The notes beneath the pieces were generated by a model. The model worked only from the letters and a program-made list of their open reading frames with translations. It was not told the origin of the DNA and ran no database searches. Of a DNA stretch of 64,000 nt, positions 1 to 11,500 are shown one piece after another. The position numbers and the translations under genes were made by a program. The DNA is from Trissonchulus latispiculum (taxonomy: Eukaryota > Nematoda > Enoplea > Enoplida > Ironidae): NCBI GenBank assembly GCA_030248195.1, contig JASAND010021422.1, positions 124,001 to 188,000 of the forward strand, given 5' to 3'. Position 1 is the first letter of the stretch; each line of letters opens with the position of its first letter.

Positions 1-3
1 GTA

Positions 4-180
4 TAAGTACTTTACAACACGACATTGCTTGCATTCAGAGATGTAAGCAGCGTCGTACGGGAAGCCCTCGTGCGTGGCACTCGTGCGCATCGCACACTCG
101 TGCCACACACTCGGAGTTTCCCGCACGGCGTGCGTATAAATCTCTGAATGCATGCAGAGCCGTGCTATAAAGTGTACTTA
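4..180. repeat. Palindromic MITE-like element at the left edge
   Basis: The two halves are imperfect inverted copies. The sequence starting TAAGTACTTTACAACACG at 4 is matched in reverse complement by the sequence ending at 180. The 12-mer GCATTCAGAGAT at 31-42 pairs with 140-151. The inner arms around 75-115 also pair. The whole segment could fold into a hairpin. No coding potential. A diverged relative with the same CACACTCGGAG...TTCCCG core lies near 21.86-22.07 kb in the last intron of the complete esterase gene. Confidence 0.6.
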
Positions 181-215
181 AAGGTGCATTCATAGTCACA
201 AACGCATTGAAACGC

Positions 216-260
216 GCGTCGACGCATCAGATTGTAACATGCCGTTTTAACCGTTTAAAA
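216..260 (+). repeat. Dispersed repeat, copy 1 of 2
   Basis: Forty-five bases are identical to 25457-25501, and weaker similarity continues about 20 bases further. It begins GCGTCGACGCATCAG. It probably belongs to the same family as the adjacent palindromic element. No gene is implied. Confidence 0.7.
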
Positions 261-2133
261 ATAATTGTAGCGTATTCACGCTCACGAACGCATGCAGACG
301 CTTACCATGAGCACGAATGCGAAGCCGTTTTCATTATATTATCTTCTTCATCAACACTCAATATGCTATATGAATACTCAATTCTCATTTTTAACTTATG
401 ACTTTTGCTTTAGTTTTTGTTCTGCCTGGAGGCAGAACTATTTACACGGAAACTAGACATGATTTGCAGTGTGGAGGGATTCTCAGCTCAAATTTGGCCT
501 ATCTTTAGCATTGATCTAGTATAGTGTTGCTTTTATTTTTTTAACCAGAGGGGGCGAACCAGCTAGTAACTCCGCTTTTTAACTTGGGCAGCCTTTTAGC
601 AATTGCCATATTATTTCTGGATTTTTTTAGTGCTCATAGTTGTGATGCATACTATAACACTCACGTGGTTTAATTTTATCTTATTGTTCCCCCCGCACAG
701 AATCTCCATTCCGATAATTTCAATGCCCCCCTCAAATTTCGACTTTGAAGCGATGTTTTAGCAGATGCCACTATTTATGCAAATTAGGTCTCGAAAAACT
801 GAGAACAGTCGTCCGTTAGTCGCTTGTCTGACTAGTTGCTAAATTACACAGAAAGCTTTTGTGTTTGAGCAGTAATGTAAACCAACTTAATGTAAAGAAA
901 ATGAACAGCCGAAGAAAACCAATCCAATCCGTTTGATTTGATCTGAACTACTTCTTGAGAAAAGGCGCTCATAAGTGTGAAAAATTCGACTAAGAACACC
1001 ATAAATCAGTCAGTTTAGTCATCAAGACAATCAGTCAAACGTTTAGCGTCGAAGACAAGTACGTCCTGGCGTATTTAAAATTAGGAGTATTTAAAAAAGG
1101 AGTATTTAAAAATCCATAGGGTGACAGTTTAACGCCAGAAGCAAACGCGCCATTGACATGGACTTCCGCAATTTATTGCTCTGCGACGGCAGAGCTGTGG
1201 CAGTGCTTTTTGTTGTCCAAATTTTATAAAAATTTATTTTTGACAACTATTTTTAGAACGAAATGAACAAAATGAATTCTGAACCTCAACAGCTGAGTGG
1301 TTACTGATGGTTACAAGTGGATGATACTCCTCATTCGAGTTGCGCATGCTCATGCGCGTTGAAAATAATTCTAGCATATGCCATACTCCCAAACTACTAA
1401 GAATGTCCAGAGGTAGTCTCCAGTCAATTGGCCCTGCACGCAACACTTTAATTGCAGTGGCTATAATGGACATGCTGATTGCTCTGATTATTGCTATGTT
1501 AATTATTCAGCTCAACCTTCTGACCAATAAAAGCATGTTCATAAATTTTACTCTGCGCTGCTGCCCTTGAACGGTTCCGCCAAGTGTGCAGAGGTGGCTG
1601 GAAACATAATGTTGTGGATTTGCCAAAAGGTTGACTGGAATATTTCTCCAGTAACCCCTTTTCATGCTCGAACGCAGAACCATTCCCCTTTTAGGGGTCT
1701 TCTTGTTTCAAATCACACGAGAAACCAAAACGTTTTTGTCTCCGCTTCACCTGGAAAAGAGTATGAAAGAGTTTTCTTATTGTTGAACCCAAAATTAGTA
1801 TCCTACTGCAGGTCAACTTTTACATTTAAACTATAACTTTTAGTGAAGCTGAAAAGGCTGAAACAGAAATCGGACTTTAGTAGCATTCTACAACTAAGAA
1901 AATGCTTACGTATATACAATTTTTAGCAAACATTGAGAAATCATTTTGTTTTGCTTCATAAAATCAACATTTGTACATTTAAATTAGCTGATTTTTATCA
2001 ATTGGATGAATGAGGTTTTTAAATGAACAATCGACCAATCTTTTCAAGGATTTCCCGCGGTTAAGGCAAAAGCGATAATAAGGCCATGAAATTTGTATGT
2101 AATTAATAATTGTCCTTTTCATGTACTTGCTAG
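261..2133. other. No gene recognised; probable intron of the upstream esterase
   Basis: No exon matching esterase exon 9 or any other family was recognised here. Short open frames exist but show no family signature. Because 2134 begins with a splice acceptor in the middle of an esterase, this stretch is most simply intron, with the 5' part of that gene lying outside the window. Confidence 0.4.
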
Positions 2134-3868
2134 AAGCTTTCCATGGGTTGGACCACGCCTATATATTTTCACTTGGACGGTTTATGGATTTCCGATTAGC
2201 AAACGACAGTGCTTATTGGAATGTTACGGATTTTCTGGCTACAGCTATTACTAATTTCGCAAAAACAGGGTATTGTTTCAAATTTATGTTATTATCAACT
2301 GCATGAATCAATTGAGTTTAAAAGCAAACGTCTGATATATTCCATAATACTTTCGAATAAACATGACAATAACACACTTAATAAACATGCGTGCATATTG
2401 TGTATTAACCCTTTTGTATTTGAATACGTTCTGGTAAATTCCTGATAAATCTTGTTGTAATGGCCCGATTAATAAAGCAGTAATATAGACGATGTGAGTA
2501 GTAAGAGGTAAGCAAGCCTGGTAAACGGTAATGTGTAAGGTGCTGGTTCGGCGGTTCGGGTGTTTGTAAACTTTGAAATACTGTAATTTACTCATTATTC
2601 GGAGTTCAACAACAATTTTTATATCATTTTAAAGCTTAGAATGTGCAAAAAGACAACTAAATAAGTTGCAGCTGTCGCAATTCTACGGTTCGACTCTGAG
2701 ATGCCATAACACAAAAACTGTTTTGAACATGGATTTCTGGAAGTGTAGGAAAGCTAAAGAGAAGCGATCAGTTCAGACTTCAAACGAATCGTCTTCCCCA
2801 GCACTAATTTTTCGGAAATTGTTTAATGAAGAAACAAGCTCGATATTTTGAGAAAGAGTAAATTTTGTTTGATTTTCGTAAAATTTTCTAGTTTGGATGC
2901 TTACTTCTCCCGAACAAAAAGAAAGAAAACTAAACGCAAAACTCTGAAAATTAGCGCTCGGAAGTTGTCCTGAAAATGTGTGTGTAAAGCCGCTTTCTAA
3001 TCGCTTGCATGAGTTGAGAGAAATCCGTGTTCAAAACAATCTGGTTGCCATTTACAAAATTTCACAATTTTGTTGCTGTGCTTAGGCAGAGGTGCCGCAG
3101 AGAGCTTTCCGTTGGGCATAACATGTCTTATAAAAGTAGAAATAAGGACAATACTTGAAATGTTGTCGAAAATTTGTAATATTTGAGTTTTCAAAAAATG
3201 GTCTGTTTTGGACCTTAAAAATGAATTTTCCTTGTTATCTGTTGAACTCCAAGGACTCGAAAGATACTCTCAAAAGCAAAGTTGTAGGCCTTGGTGAGAG
3301 GATTTGAATGACTGACTATATGGTTGTCCGTGAAGGGTGGCCACAGTGCAAGTTGTGGTGGATAAAATCTAATTTCACCAATACTCAAATTTTCACGCCG
3401 CGACTTTTCTGAAATGTTTTCCAGGCTAAATGATGCAATTGTAGCAAATTAGAATGAATTTCAACAACAATTGCGCTTTTAATGTCAAACACTACACGAA
3501 CCCGAACCAGTACCTTACGTGAATGGTTATTACTACCAAGAACAACCAAGTACAGCACAAAATTCTGCATTGTGTGTAAACATTTTATCACATTAACCGA
3601 TGCTGTCCGTTAAACACATCAAATTTGCTGTTTACCAGTTTTATTTAGAGATCCCAGTTCTGATGAAACCAAGTGGCCTAAATACACAACGAGTAATCGT
3701 GCATACATGAATATAAGCATTCAACAAACACCAGTATTTTCCGACCTGCGGCCAGAAGCTTCTCGATTCTGGAATAACGTTTTACTAGCAAAGGGAACTG
3801 CTAAGTCATTATGTTGTAATCTAGCTTGGCTGACAACGTTTGTCTTAGTTGCTTTCCGATGCGCTTGA
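2134..3868 (+). CDS. Carboxylesterase, 3' end (last two exons)
   Basis: Two exons, 2134-2269 and 3649-3868, encode the C terminus of a type-B carboxylesterase (cholinesterase-like alpha/beta hydrolase). The first starts after a TAG acceptor and contains AFHGLDHAYIFSLG, with the catalytic His of the family's HG motif, and NFAKTG at its end. It is 136 bp, exactly the length of exon 10 of the complete paralogue at 12517-22278, with the same phases (1 in, 2 out). The second begins G|A GAT CCC and reads DPSSDETKWPKYT, then RFWNN, as in family C termini. It ends in a hydrophobic stretch, LAWLTTFVLVAF, before TGA at 3866-3868. This tail could be a GPI-attachment signal, so the enzyme may be membrane-anchored. 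The intron contains a 1 kb TTAA-flanked element. An AATAAA lies at 3952-3957. Earlier exons are outside the window or unrecognised, so integrity of the gene is unknown. Confidence 0.8.
2539..3514 (-). mobile_element. Non-autonomous TTAA-type element, copy 1
   Basis: About 976 bp, bounded by inverted ends of the form GGTGCTGGTTCGG, next to degraded TTAA sequences (GTAA at 2535, TTAC at 3515). Its whole length is similar, in the opposite orientation, to 31322-32340, where both TTAA flanks are intact. Matching blocks include the ends, a block with GAGAGAAATCCGTGTTC, and one with CATGGATTTCT. There is no transposase. TTAA target sites are typical of piggyBac elements. It lies in the last intron of the upstream esterase. 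Confidence 0.7.
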
Positions 3869-3951
3869 TAGTGCCTTTCTGAAAAAATATAAATACTACT
3901 TGTTTATTGTTTTAAATACATTTGCAGTATTGTATAAATCGTTAAAATTTT

Positions 3952-3957
3952 AATAAA
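3952..3957 (+). promoter_or_regulatory. Poly(A) signal AATAAA of upstream esterase
   Basis: AATAAA about 85 bases after the stop codon at 3868, a normal distance for a 3' UTR. Confidence 0.4.
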
Positions 3958-3968
3958 ATAACGTCATC

Positions 3969-4737
3969 GACAACAGACAATAGGATCTAAGTCCATCTGC
4001 AGAAGCGGATCTGCCTAGAGTTTAGCTAGTCTATAATGTTTTGTCAAAAGTCTCGAAATTACTGTAGGTAGCTGTTTCTGTGTTCCCTACAATAGCATGA
4101 CAATGTTCATACATCACATGAAGCCTACAACATTATGCGAGGTCAGCATAGGTGTATTCCATTATTCAACAGGAGACTTAAGATAAAATTGAACCTGCAA
4201 ACGAAAGAAATCGTCCTGTTGATTGTTTTATGCGGGGTTACAAAAGAATAGGTCTTGCCTAAGCCTCCTGACAAAGCTAAATCTACTTGTTATTTTAGTC
4301 GGACTCTCATTGCACCTTTATTAAATAAGAATACGACATTTTGAATTTGCCGCATCACAATAGATTATATACCATATCGAAAGCTACTTTAGGACAAGCC
4401 ATGCCCCCAGGTCTTGATCCTATTTTAATGTATGCTCTTACCTTTCTCACCGATAAAACTACATCTACTGGCTGTTTTATTCGGCCTGCCATTTCAACCT
4501 TTATTAAGTACAAGAATGAGTTTTCAACTTTGCGCAGTATAATAAATCATGTACAATATTTATATCTCTGGTCAGAAAAGTTTGCTGAATAGTTGATAAG
4601 CAGCATCGAAAGTTCATGAGAATCTGCACACATGTAATCAGCATTAATACACTCACGCTTTCGTTTTCATTAACTTGAAACCCTTGCGCCGATTTTGTTA
4701 TCACGTGAAGAATCTTTAGATTCATGCTGTAATTGCA
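3969..4737. other. Intergenic segment between esterase and GPCR
   Basis: Probably holds the promoter of the next GPCR and possibly a short first exon. In frame with the GPCR exon, the codons after a TTTAG acceptor-like site at about 4711-4715 read IHAVIAM, which resembles the end of a signal peptide. An upstream exon may therefore supply the rest. No such exon could be proved. Confidence 0.3.
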
Positions 4738-5256
4738 ATGGCTATTGAATGCGAATTTGAGTCTTACTTTAAAGAGCTCGAATCACTCCTTCAAAATACG
4801 ACGACTAATCCAATATGGTATGTTAAAGGAAACAAAATATTTATGTTAATTTGCTTAAATTCTGCCCTTGCAGCGTGTGGGGTCGTCTTATTTGATTGCA
4901 AACCCCATAATGACGCCACTAAGTATGGCAGTTCTTCAAAGTATACGATAAACACTACTATAAAACAGCACGAGCAAAAAATTTGGTAACCATTTGGTGC
5001 GTATCGCGCTAGCCTGTCATCAAGCAAAAAGCGGCACTGTTTCTTTGAAGTTATACACTCAAATACGCAGACTTGACAGGTTAACAGAAATGACAGGCTA
5101 AGGCCTGCTTGACAGTCTAAGAACTCTGCACGCCCCCCCTTTCATGCTGATTTGCTTAGTTTGCACCTTAGCCTGTCATCAATGACACAGTCTAGGACAG
5201 TCTAATTTAAACGTTGAACATATAACATGCTAACTTGTCAAGATCCTCTTATATAT

Positions 5257-5297
<41 letters not shown>

Positions 5298-5423
5298 CTC
5301 TGCACCCCCCCCCCCTTTCATGCTGTTTTGCTTAGTTTGCACCTTAGCCTGTCATCAATGACAGTCTAGGACAGTCTAATTTACACGTTGAACATATAAC
5401 TTGCTAACCTGTCAAGATCATCT

Positions 5424-5506
<83 letters not shown>

Positions 5507-7679
5507 ATATAATATATATGAATATATGTATATGTATATATATATATATACTAATACACATATACATACATACATGTAAAAGCTAGCTAATATTTTGTAA
5601 TTACACATATGCATAAATACATGTACTATGTACGCACCGACAGGGTACCAAAAATTTGCATTACCAAACGCTTATATAACGTAGAGCACGTATTGCTGCA
5701 TAACAGTTGTATTTATCTAAGCATTGTAAGTAGAAACAATTAATACTAGAAAGAGTATTTCGGCCCGCCGGTCCGACCGACATCCATTTATCATCGGGCC
5801 TACAGCCTACAGCCTACAGCCTGCATCGGACTAAATGGCTGCATCGTTACTAAAAAAATTTTGTGAAAGCACTAAATTTAGCATAAAATTTATTCATTCC
5901 ATTAAATAATTTTATTTTGTTCTGTCAAAAATCGTATATATATACTAATACACATATACATACATACATGTAAAAGCTAGCTAATATTTTGTAATTACAC
6001 ATATGCATAAATACATGTACTATGTACGCACCGACAGGGTACCAAAAATTTGCATTTCCAAACGCTTATATAACGTAGAGCACGTATTGCTGCATAACAG
6101 TTGTATTTATCTAAGCATTGTAAGTAGAAACAATTAATACTAGAAAGAGTATTTCGGCCCGCCGGTCCGACCGACATCCATTTATCATCGGGCCTACAGC
6201 CTACAGCCTACAGCCTGCAGCGGACTAAATGGCTGCATCGTTACTAAAAAAATTTTGTGAAAGCACTAAATTTAGCATAAAATTTATTCATTCCATTAAA
6301 TAATTTTATTTTGTTCTGTCAAAAATCCTACTGAGAAGTACATCACAGGTACAAAGGTAGGTAGGTAGGTATGAGGATTTGTAGGTAATAAAAGGCCTTT
6401 CTCGCAACACCTATGTGATTTCTGTTGTAGGAATGCTTCATTTTTTCCAGCGCGTCTAATAGATCGACTGTATGATCAATACCAGAAGCAGCTGGCACTC
6501 TACGAGTCTACTGATTATGTGTATCACACGTTTGAAAAGCGCTTAATCTTTGGTAGGCGTGATCGATTCACTGGTTGTCAGATGGCAGCTATTGCGGAGC
6601 TGAGACTGCGTCTTCTTCTATTTGACTTTATATTAAATTTGAAAGACTTTGATGTGTACACAGTATTGTTGTTTGGATTTCTAAGCTTGTTAGGAGCAAT
6701 TGTAGGCATCTGGGTTCTCGGAGACGAGCAGTTCAAAGACCAAGCTAACACAAAGTTTCATCAGTGCATGCTTATTTTGGATACACTGGGTCAGATCCCA
6801 TTTTTTACTAATGCATGGCATCACATAATTTTACAAATGCGGTATACTACATTTTTCTATAACTGGATTTACAATTTAAGGGGAAATCTCTCTAGATTTT
6901 TCACTAGTATTAGTGTATACGTTCTTGTCATGGCTACAATTGTAAGGATTGTCGCCATGTGGTTCCCTTTAAAGTACAAATCTATAAATGCTAACCTTGC
7001 ACTGATTATTACTCTAGTAATTGGAACAGTTGTATCGGGAGCGCTTTGGCTTCCCGATATATTGTTTTCAAGGCAGTACTTTGACTACTGGCGAGAGGAT
7101 TTGCAAGAATTCCGGTTGAAGCCAACCGAATTCTCGCGATCCTCACTTAGAGCAAAAATTGTTGCAGCACAAACAGCCATTTTCTTTATTACAGCTCTAG
7201 TACTTACTGTAGGCAGTGTAGCTATTATTGCCGGTGTCATCAGAGCGCAGAAACAAATAGCAAGCAAAAACACTGGTAGCACCGAGCAAATACGCAAGAA
7301 TGTTAGCATGTCTTTGCTTTTGATAGCTGTTTGCATACCATATATAATTTTTGCGGGAGTTTTCGGGTACCACGAAATTAGAACTGTGTTTATTTATGAT
7401 CAACATTCCATTAGATATTCCCTACATTACTATCTCGAAAACTATAACTTCGATGAAATTCTACTAGCAGGTGACAACGAAATTGGTTCACTGAAGTTGT
7501 GGTTTGCATGTCAAGCGTTTTATTTATTCAATCATTCAATGAATTTTTACTTGTATTTAATATTTCACTCTCGCTTTCGAAATTGTCTGATTGGCAAAAT
7601 TCGATCCAAAGTCTGCGGTAGTAATGAAGCTGTGGGTTCTTTTGTTTCCAAACGTACCGAAAAAACAAATGGCAACTAA
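4738..7679 (+). CDS. Rhodopsin-like GPCR 1 (two exons)
   Basis: Exons 4738-4817 and 6431-7679, joined by a GTATGT donor and a TTGTAG acceptor in phase 2, give 442 residues. Exon 1 carries a Cys, an NTT glycosylation site and the first two bases of a Trp codon. Exon 2 continues [18 protein letters not shown]. Both parts align with the second GPCR at 48372-51446, which supports the join. Seven hydrophobic helices lie near residues 100-123, 137-159, 182-206, 214-235, 272-298, 327-349 and 392-416. Helix 3 ends [10 protein letters not shown] in the DRY position. Helix 7 has NHSMNFYLY in the NPxxY position followed by HSRFRN, as in class A peptide-type receptors. Roughly the first 100 residues are extracellular. 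The Met at 4738 lacks a complete signal peptide, so the true start may lie in an upstream exon. The ligand cannot be predicted. Confidence 0.8.
5124..5427 (+). repeat. Tandem duplication (about 174 bp spacing) in GPCR 1 intron
   Basis: A segment starting CTCTGCAC followed by a C-run, then TTTGCTTAGTTTGCACC, occurs at 5124 and again at 5298. The copies differ by a few substitutions and a 2-base indel. Each ends in a TA-rich run. Several short CCTGTCATCAATGACAG-like palindromes occur here and just upstream (5015-5110). Confidence 0.8.
5427..5550. repeat. (TA)n microsatellite
   Basis: Over 100 bases of nearly pure TA with a few TG interruptions. Another, shorter TA run is at about 5250-5295. 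Spurious Tyr-Ile reading frames result. Confidence 0.95.
5540..6327 (+). repeat. Near-identical 394 bp tandem duplication
   Basis: 5540-5933 and 5934-6327 are direct copies at an offset of 394 bases. Inside the unit only two substitutions were seen (GCATTACC against GCATTTCC, and CCTGCATCGG against CCTGCAGCGG), apart from the TA run at the left edge. Each unit contains a triple CTACAGC repeat. The duplication lies within the GPCR 1 intron, just before the exon 2 acceptor. Confidence 0.9.
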
Positions 7680-8466
7680 ACATAATTCGCAAGTGCATGA
7701 ATATGTATGACACGTTTGTAGTGTGAATCATGCTATGTAGTTCTTATTTTACTGTGCTTGTGCCCTACATAAGGTTGTTTCAATAAAATTAATGGAGCAA
7801 TGTTACTACATATCTAGCCATGGTGGGGTATTTCACTCCTTATTTTTTCAATTGCAGCTCTGTTCATCTGTTGTCAGAGGTACCATTCATGAACTGCAGA
7901 TCTCCTCTGAGACAACTTTATCTTTACCCTGTTTCTTTTATTACTTCATGCTTGGTTATTCAGAACATTCATGGGATGAGCATGACATCGTCACAATAAC
8001 CGATTAGTTGAATTGGAGGCCATTAGGTCCTCCAACTGATACAACGCTCAGAACTCCAGAATTGTTGAATTGGAGAGTTCTGGGCACATGAAATACTACT
8101 CTGTTCTGACAGCGAGTGGTATTGATAAACGACAACCGTGTAACTTATAATTGTAAGCAATTCAATAAATCTCTCCGTTGTTTCTCAGTTGATATTCAGT
8201 GCATGAATGTTTAAGTATGATCTGATATCGTATTCGTCATCATTCGTTATCATGCATTAGGTCATCGGCAGTGAACAGGGCGTTCAAAGGTGACTTTGCG
8301 AATTGGCTGACCCAAATTTTTCAGTGAAAGCCGGCTTTTTAAATAATATATTTAAATAATAATATATAATATAATAATATATAATAATATATAATATATT
8401 TTCAAAGGTAAAATAATGATAGCGTGGATAAATATATCCTACTCACATGATTTCTAAGACCGCCTA
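7680..8466. other. 3' flank of GPCR 1, no further gene
   Basis: AATAAA at 7782-7787 suits the 3' end of the GPCR transcript. A hairpin with arms AGAACTCC and GGAGAGTTCT lies at about 8050-8085. An AT-only imperfect repeat of ATAATAT units covers about 8335-8402. No coding signature was seen. Confidence 0.5.
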
Positions 8467-8470
8467 TTAA

Positions 8471-9650
8471 CCCTTTCATGACTGCATTATGGAATAGTTA
8501 AGAAAAAATTTTCAGGCGTGCGCTAACTTCTAACCAACCTTGGGATCACACAAAATTGTTTAATTTATGTCTGGTGTTGACTTCTTATGAACTGCAAACG
8601 CTGTCCCACTTCTGACTGACTTCTGACTTCTGACCCACCCATGCTGACGTTGTAAGCTTTTACAGCATAGGGACGCTCCACATTTATTTTCAGTTTGGCG
8701 GACAGATCTAAACGTTTACACTTGTTTTTGGTTGAACACCGGCATAGTTGGACATCAGATGAACTAGCTTGTTGTCAAACCACCGTACCACAGTGATACT
8801 GCCACTGGAATTTGCCACAGTACAGCTTCCTCTCCCCTTTGCCTTCAGTTCTAGCAATCTGGTCGATTTTCTTCGTCCGAGGCAGACGGCATGTGCCAAG
8901 AGCCCAAGCCGATTCTTCTTTCAACTTAACCAAAAGATCGTAGCTGTTAAAGAATTTGTCAAAGAAGATCCGGTGATTGTGGCCAAACAAGCCACTGCAG
9001 AGTCTGAGAACTACACTTCTGCCCACTAAACTCTCTGACAAATTTCCGGTTCCGGCTCCTTCGAAGAACTCAAAATACCTAGTCGTACTAGCACGTACCC
9101 AAACGTTGAAGCCCAATCTGTGATGTTTCTGGGACAGAAACTGCTTTAGTGACAAATGCCCTTTGAAAGGGATAACCATTTCGTCAATAGGGTGATCGGC
9201 GGAAGGAGACATATATATACTTCTGGAAGGTTTCTCGTGATCGAATCAGGACCGGTTTAATTTGAAACAGTCGACCCTTTTCTCTGCCTCTGTCATGGCT
9301 GGAGTATCAACAAAATCCAAAAAATTGTTGATTGCCTGGACCGCTCTTCTTGACATGCTGCTGGAAATGATATGGTACCTCGTTGCTGGGTTTTGAGACC
9401 AGTTGGGGCGCCGACGCCTATATAGAATTTTGCACATTACGGTGTTGAGGCCAAGAAACAATGACAGTTTCGGCATGGTAACCACAAAAGTTACGGACGT
9501 TCTTAAATTGTTGTGCATGCCTGTTTGCTTCCACATAGATTAGCTGAAGCAGATCGGCAGGAAAGAAGGTATCAAAGAAACCAATTGGATCGTTGGCATT
9601 TGAGGTTGCATTGATGCGTACCGCTGATGTCTAGAGGAAATCCTACAATG
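8471..9650 (-). mobile_element. Decayed piggyBac transposase (PGBD-like)
   Basis: Read on the - strand from about 9650 down to 8700. In order: ADLLQLIYVEANRHAQQFK (the family's TNRYA region), then after a frameshift LFLGLNTVMCKILYRRR and MSRRAVQAINNFLDF. Next comes DEMVIPFKGHLSLKQFL with the first catalytic Asp, GHNHRIFFDKFFNSYDLL with the second, and, after another frameshift, FDNKLVHLMSNYAG. The reading stops at about 8707, before the third Asp and the C-terminal Cys-rich finger. With two or more frameshifts and a missing C terminus it cannot make active enzyme. A TTAA followed by CCCTTTCATGACTG at 8467 looks like one piggyBac-type terminus. The other end was not found. Confidence 0.8.
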
Positions 9651-9977
9651 ATAAAAGTTTGACAATTTGTGCTTCTTAGTCAATAGTTATACATCAGCCA
9701 CTTCAGCGACGTACGCTAAATTTCTTCAGTTTAATACAAGCTAGCCTGACCAGTCAATAGCACTTGCTGATAGGCAGCGGAAGAGAATATACAGAATTAT
9801 AGACGAGAGAAGGAAGGATGTCACTACAGCACCTCAAATTCGGGTCTGAGGTGGGGATCAACCACACCCTTTGGCTGACTAGGCTAAATGTTTGGAATAC
9901 AGTTGGTGACATTTCCCGATGTTGAGTGATAATCTCCTGAACACGATAATAATCACCACTGTAATGCCTAATGTAGC

Positions 9978-9978
9978 A

Positions 9979-10031
<53 letters not shown>
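9978..10031. repeat. (AAT)n microsatellite
   Basis: About 17 AAT units in a row. Confidence 0.95.
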
Positions 10032-10033
<2 letters not shown>

Positions 10034-11315
10034 GACTAACGGTTTTGGCAGTGAAATAATTCTTAATAATAACCTTCCACGAATAACCAGGTTACTCCCC
10101 AAACTGTAATTATGGCTTGCTGGATAGTAGGGAATCATGCACGGGGATACTCCCCGCCCAGAAAGTCTTCCTAAAAGGTACACGAACCCCCAAAACATTC
10201 CTTTGGAAAGCATCCATGACCCGCCCAATCAGTAACCTATGCATATAGCATAGGTATGAGATTAAATTTTATTCCTTATATGTTCCAATAACCTGATTAT
10301 TTAAATTCACAAGTTGAAAGTTTGCTAAATTTTCAAATTCAAGCTAACGACTAGGAATTCACTTGCAGAAAGGGTTTTTACCGCACGAGCCCACAAGACA
10401 CATTTGTGTTGAAATACTCTACGATAACTTTTGCTACTACGAAAAACATTTTTGCATCAAGAAATTGCTCACTGAAGTCGTTGACCTATTCCCCACATAT
10501 CATAATGTTTTGCAAAAAAGACTACTAACTGTTCCCGTAATGTTTTTTCGCAACACACACCTGTCCTCCGAACCTCCCTAGCAAACCCACCCCTTCTAGC
10601 TTGCAGTATTGCGCAATAGCTGATACCTGCACGAATGATCTATCCTTTATGCTGACTTTTAATGTCCTAATGTCACATTTGTGTCTAATAGGTTTCAACC
10701 GATATAATATAGGCAATGGCCTACTAGTTGGCTTTTCCTAGCTGGTGTCACACTTGTGACTTGTGGTCACGAAAGTGCAACTTTTGGTTTCTTGATGGTT
10801 TTCTTAAAATTATTGTTTCAGCTCTGGCGAATTAACGGTTTCACCAATACAGAAACTCATTTCATATCAACTGCTACAGTGTTCGATTCTCCTGTTCGAA
10901 AGTAGTAGAACCACTATTTTGCGGAAATTATACCAAATATATACAAAAAACATTTAACTATCTCACATTTAAAAACTATGTAAAGCTAGAAAAATCGTGT
11001 AAATGGTTTATGTCTATACTTCTAAAAATTTTCTCCAATAATGATGTTGAAACAAACACCATAGCCGAAAAACAAAACGGTAAAGTGTCGCACAGGCCTG
11101 TCACAGCGCTATCAGAAATTCAGCATATCAATGGAAAACTAACAAAAAACATAATGATAATAAAAATCTTCTTTTCTTGGAATCACTAAGCTTGTATTGT
11201 AATCTTGTAGTAGTCAAATCACTAATCTTGTATTAGTCAAACAATTAATAGAAGCAGTTCACAGCTTGAAAAATACGCTCTAGCACGATATTTGAATTCG
11301 ATAATCCTCTAGACA

Positions 11316-11500
11316 ACTTACCGAGACTGTCAAGGAGTTGCCGCTTGTCGCGTGGAACTGTGTACCACAATATCTCCATTACGGCGGACGTAATAAACTT
11401 TCTAAAAGCTTTGTGGCAAACCTCGCGTAATTGACATGGCAATTGTTTTGTGTCAGCATTTCCCTGCCACAGAGCGCTGTTTTCACGCAAGAGTTTTGCA
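11316..11500 (-). other. Possible coding exon of unknown gene
   Basis: On the - strand an open frame reads LPCQLREVCHKAFRKF, then MEILWYTVPRDKRQLLDSLG, followed by a good GTAAGT donor at about 11320. A possible CACAG acceptor lies at about 11500. The residue composition looks like protein rather than noise. No family was recognised and no partner exon was found. It could be an isolated exon, a gene remnant, or chance. Confidence 0.2.

Noticed and set aside
5401..5614. Tyr-Ile repeat proteins on both strands
   Set aside because: Products of the (TA)n microsatellite.
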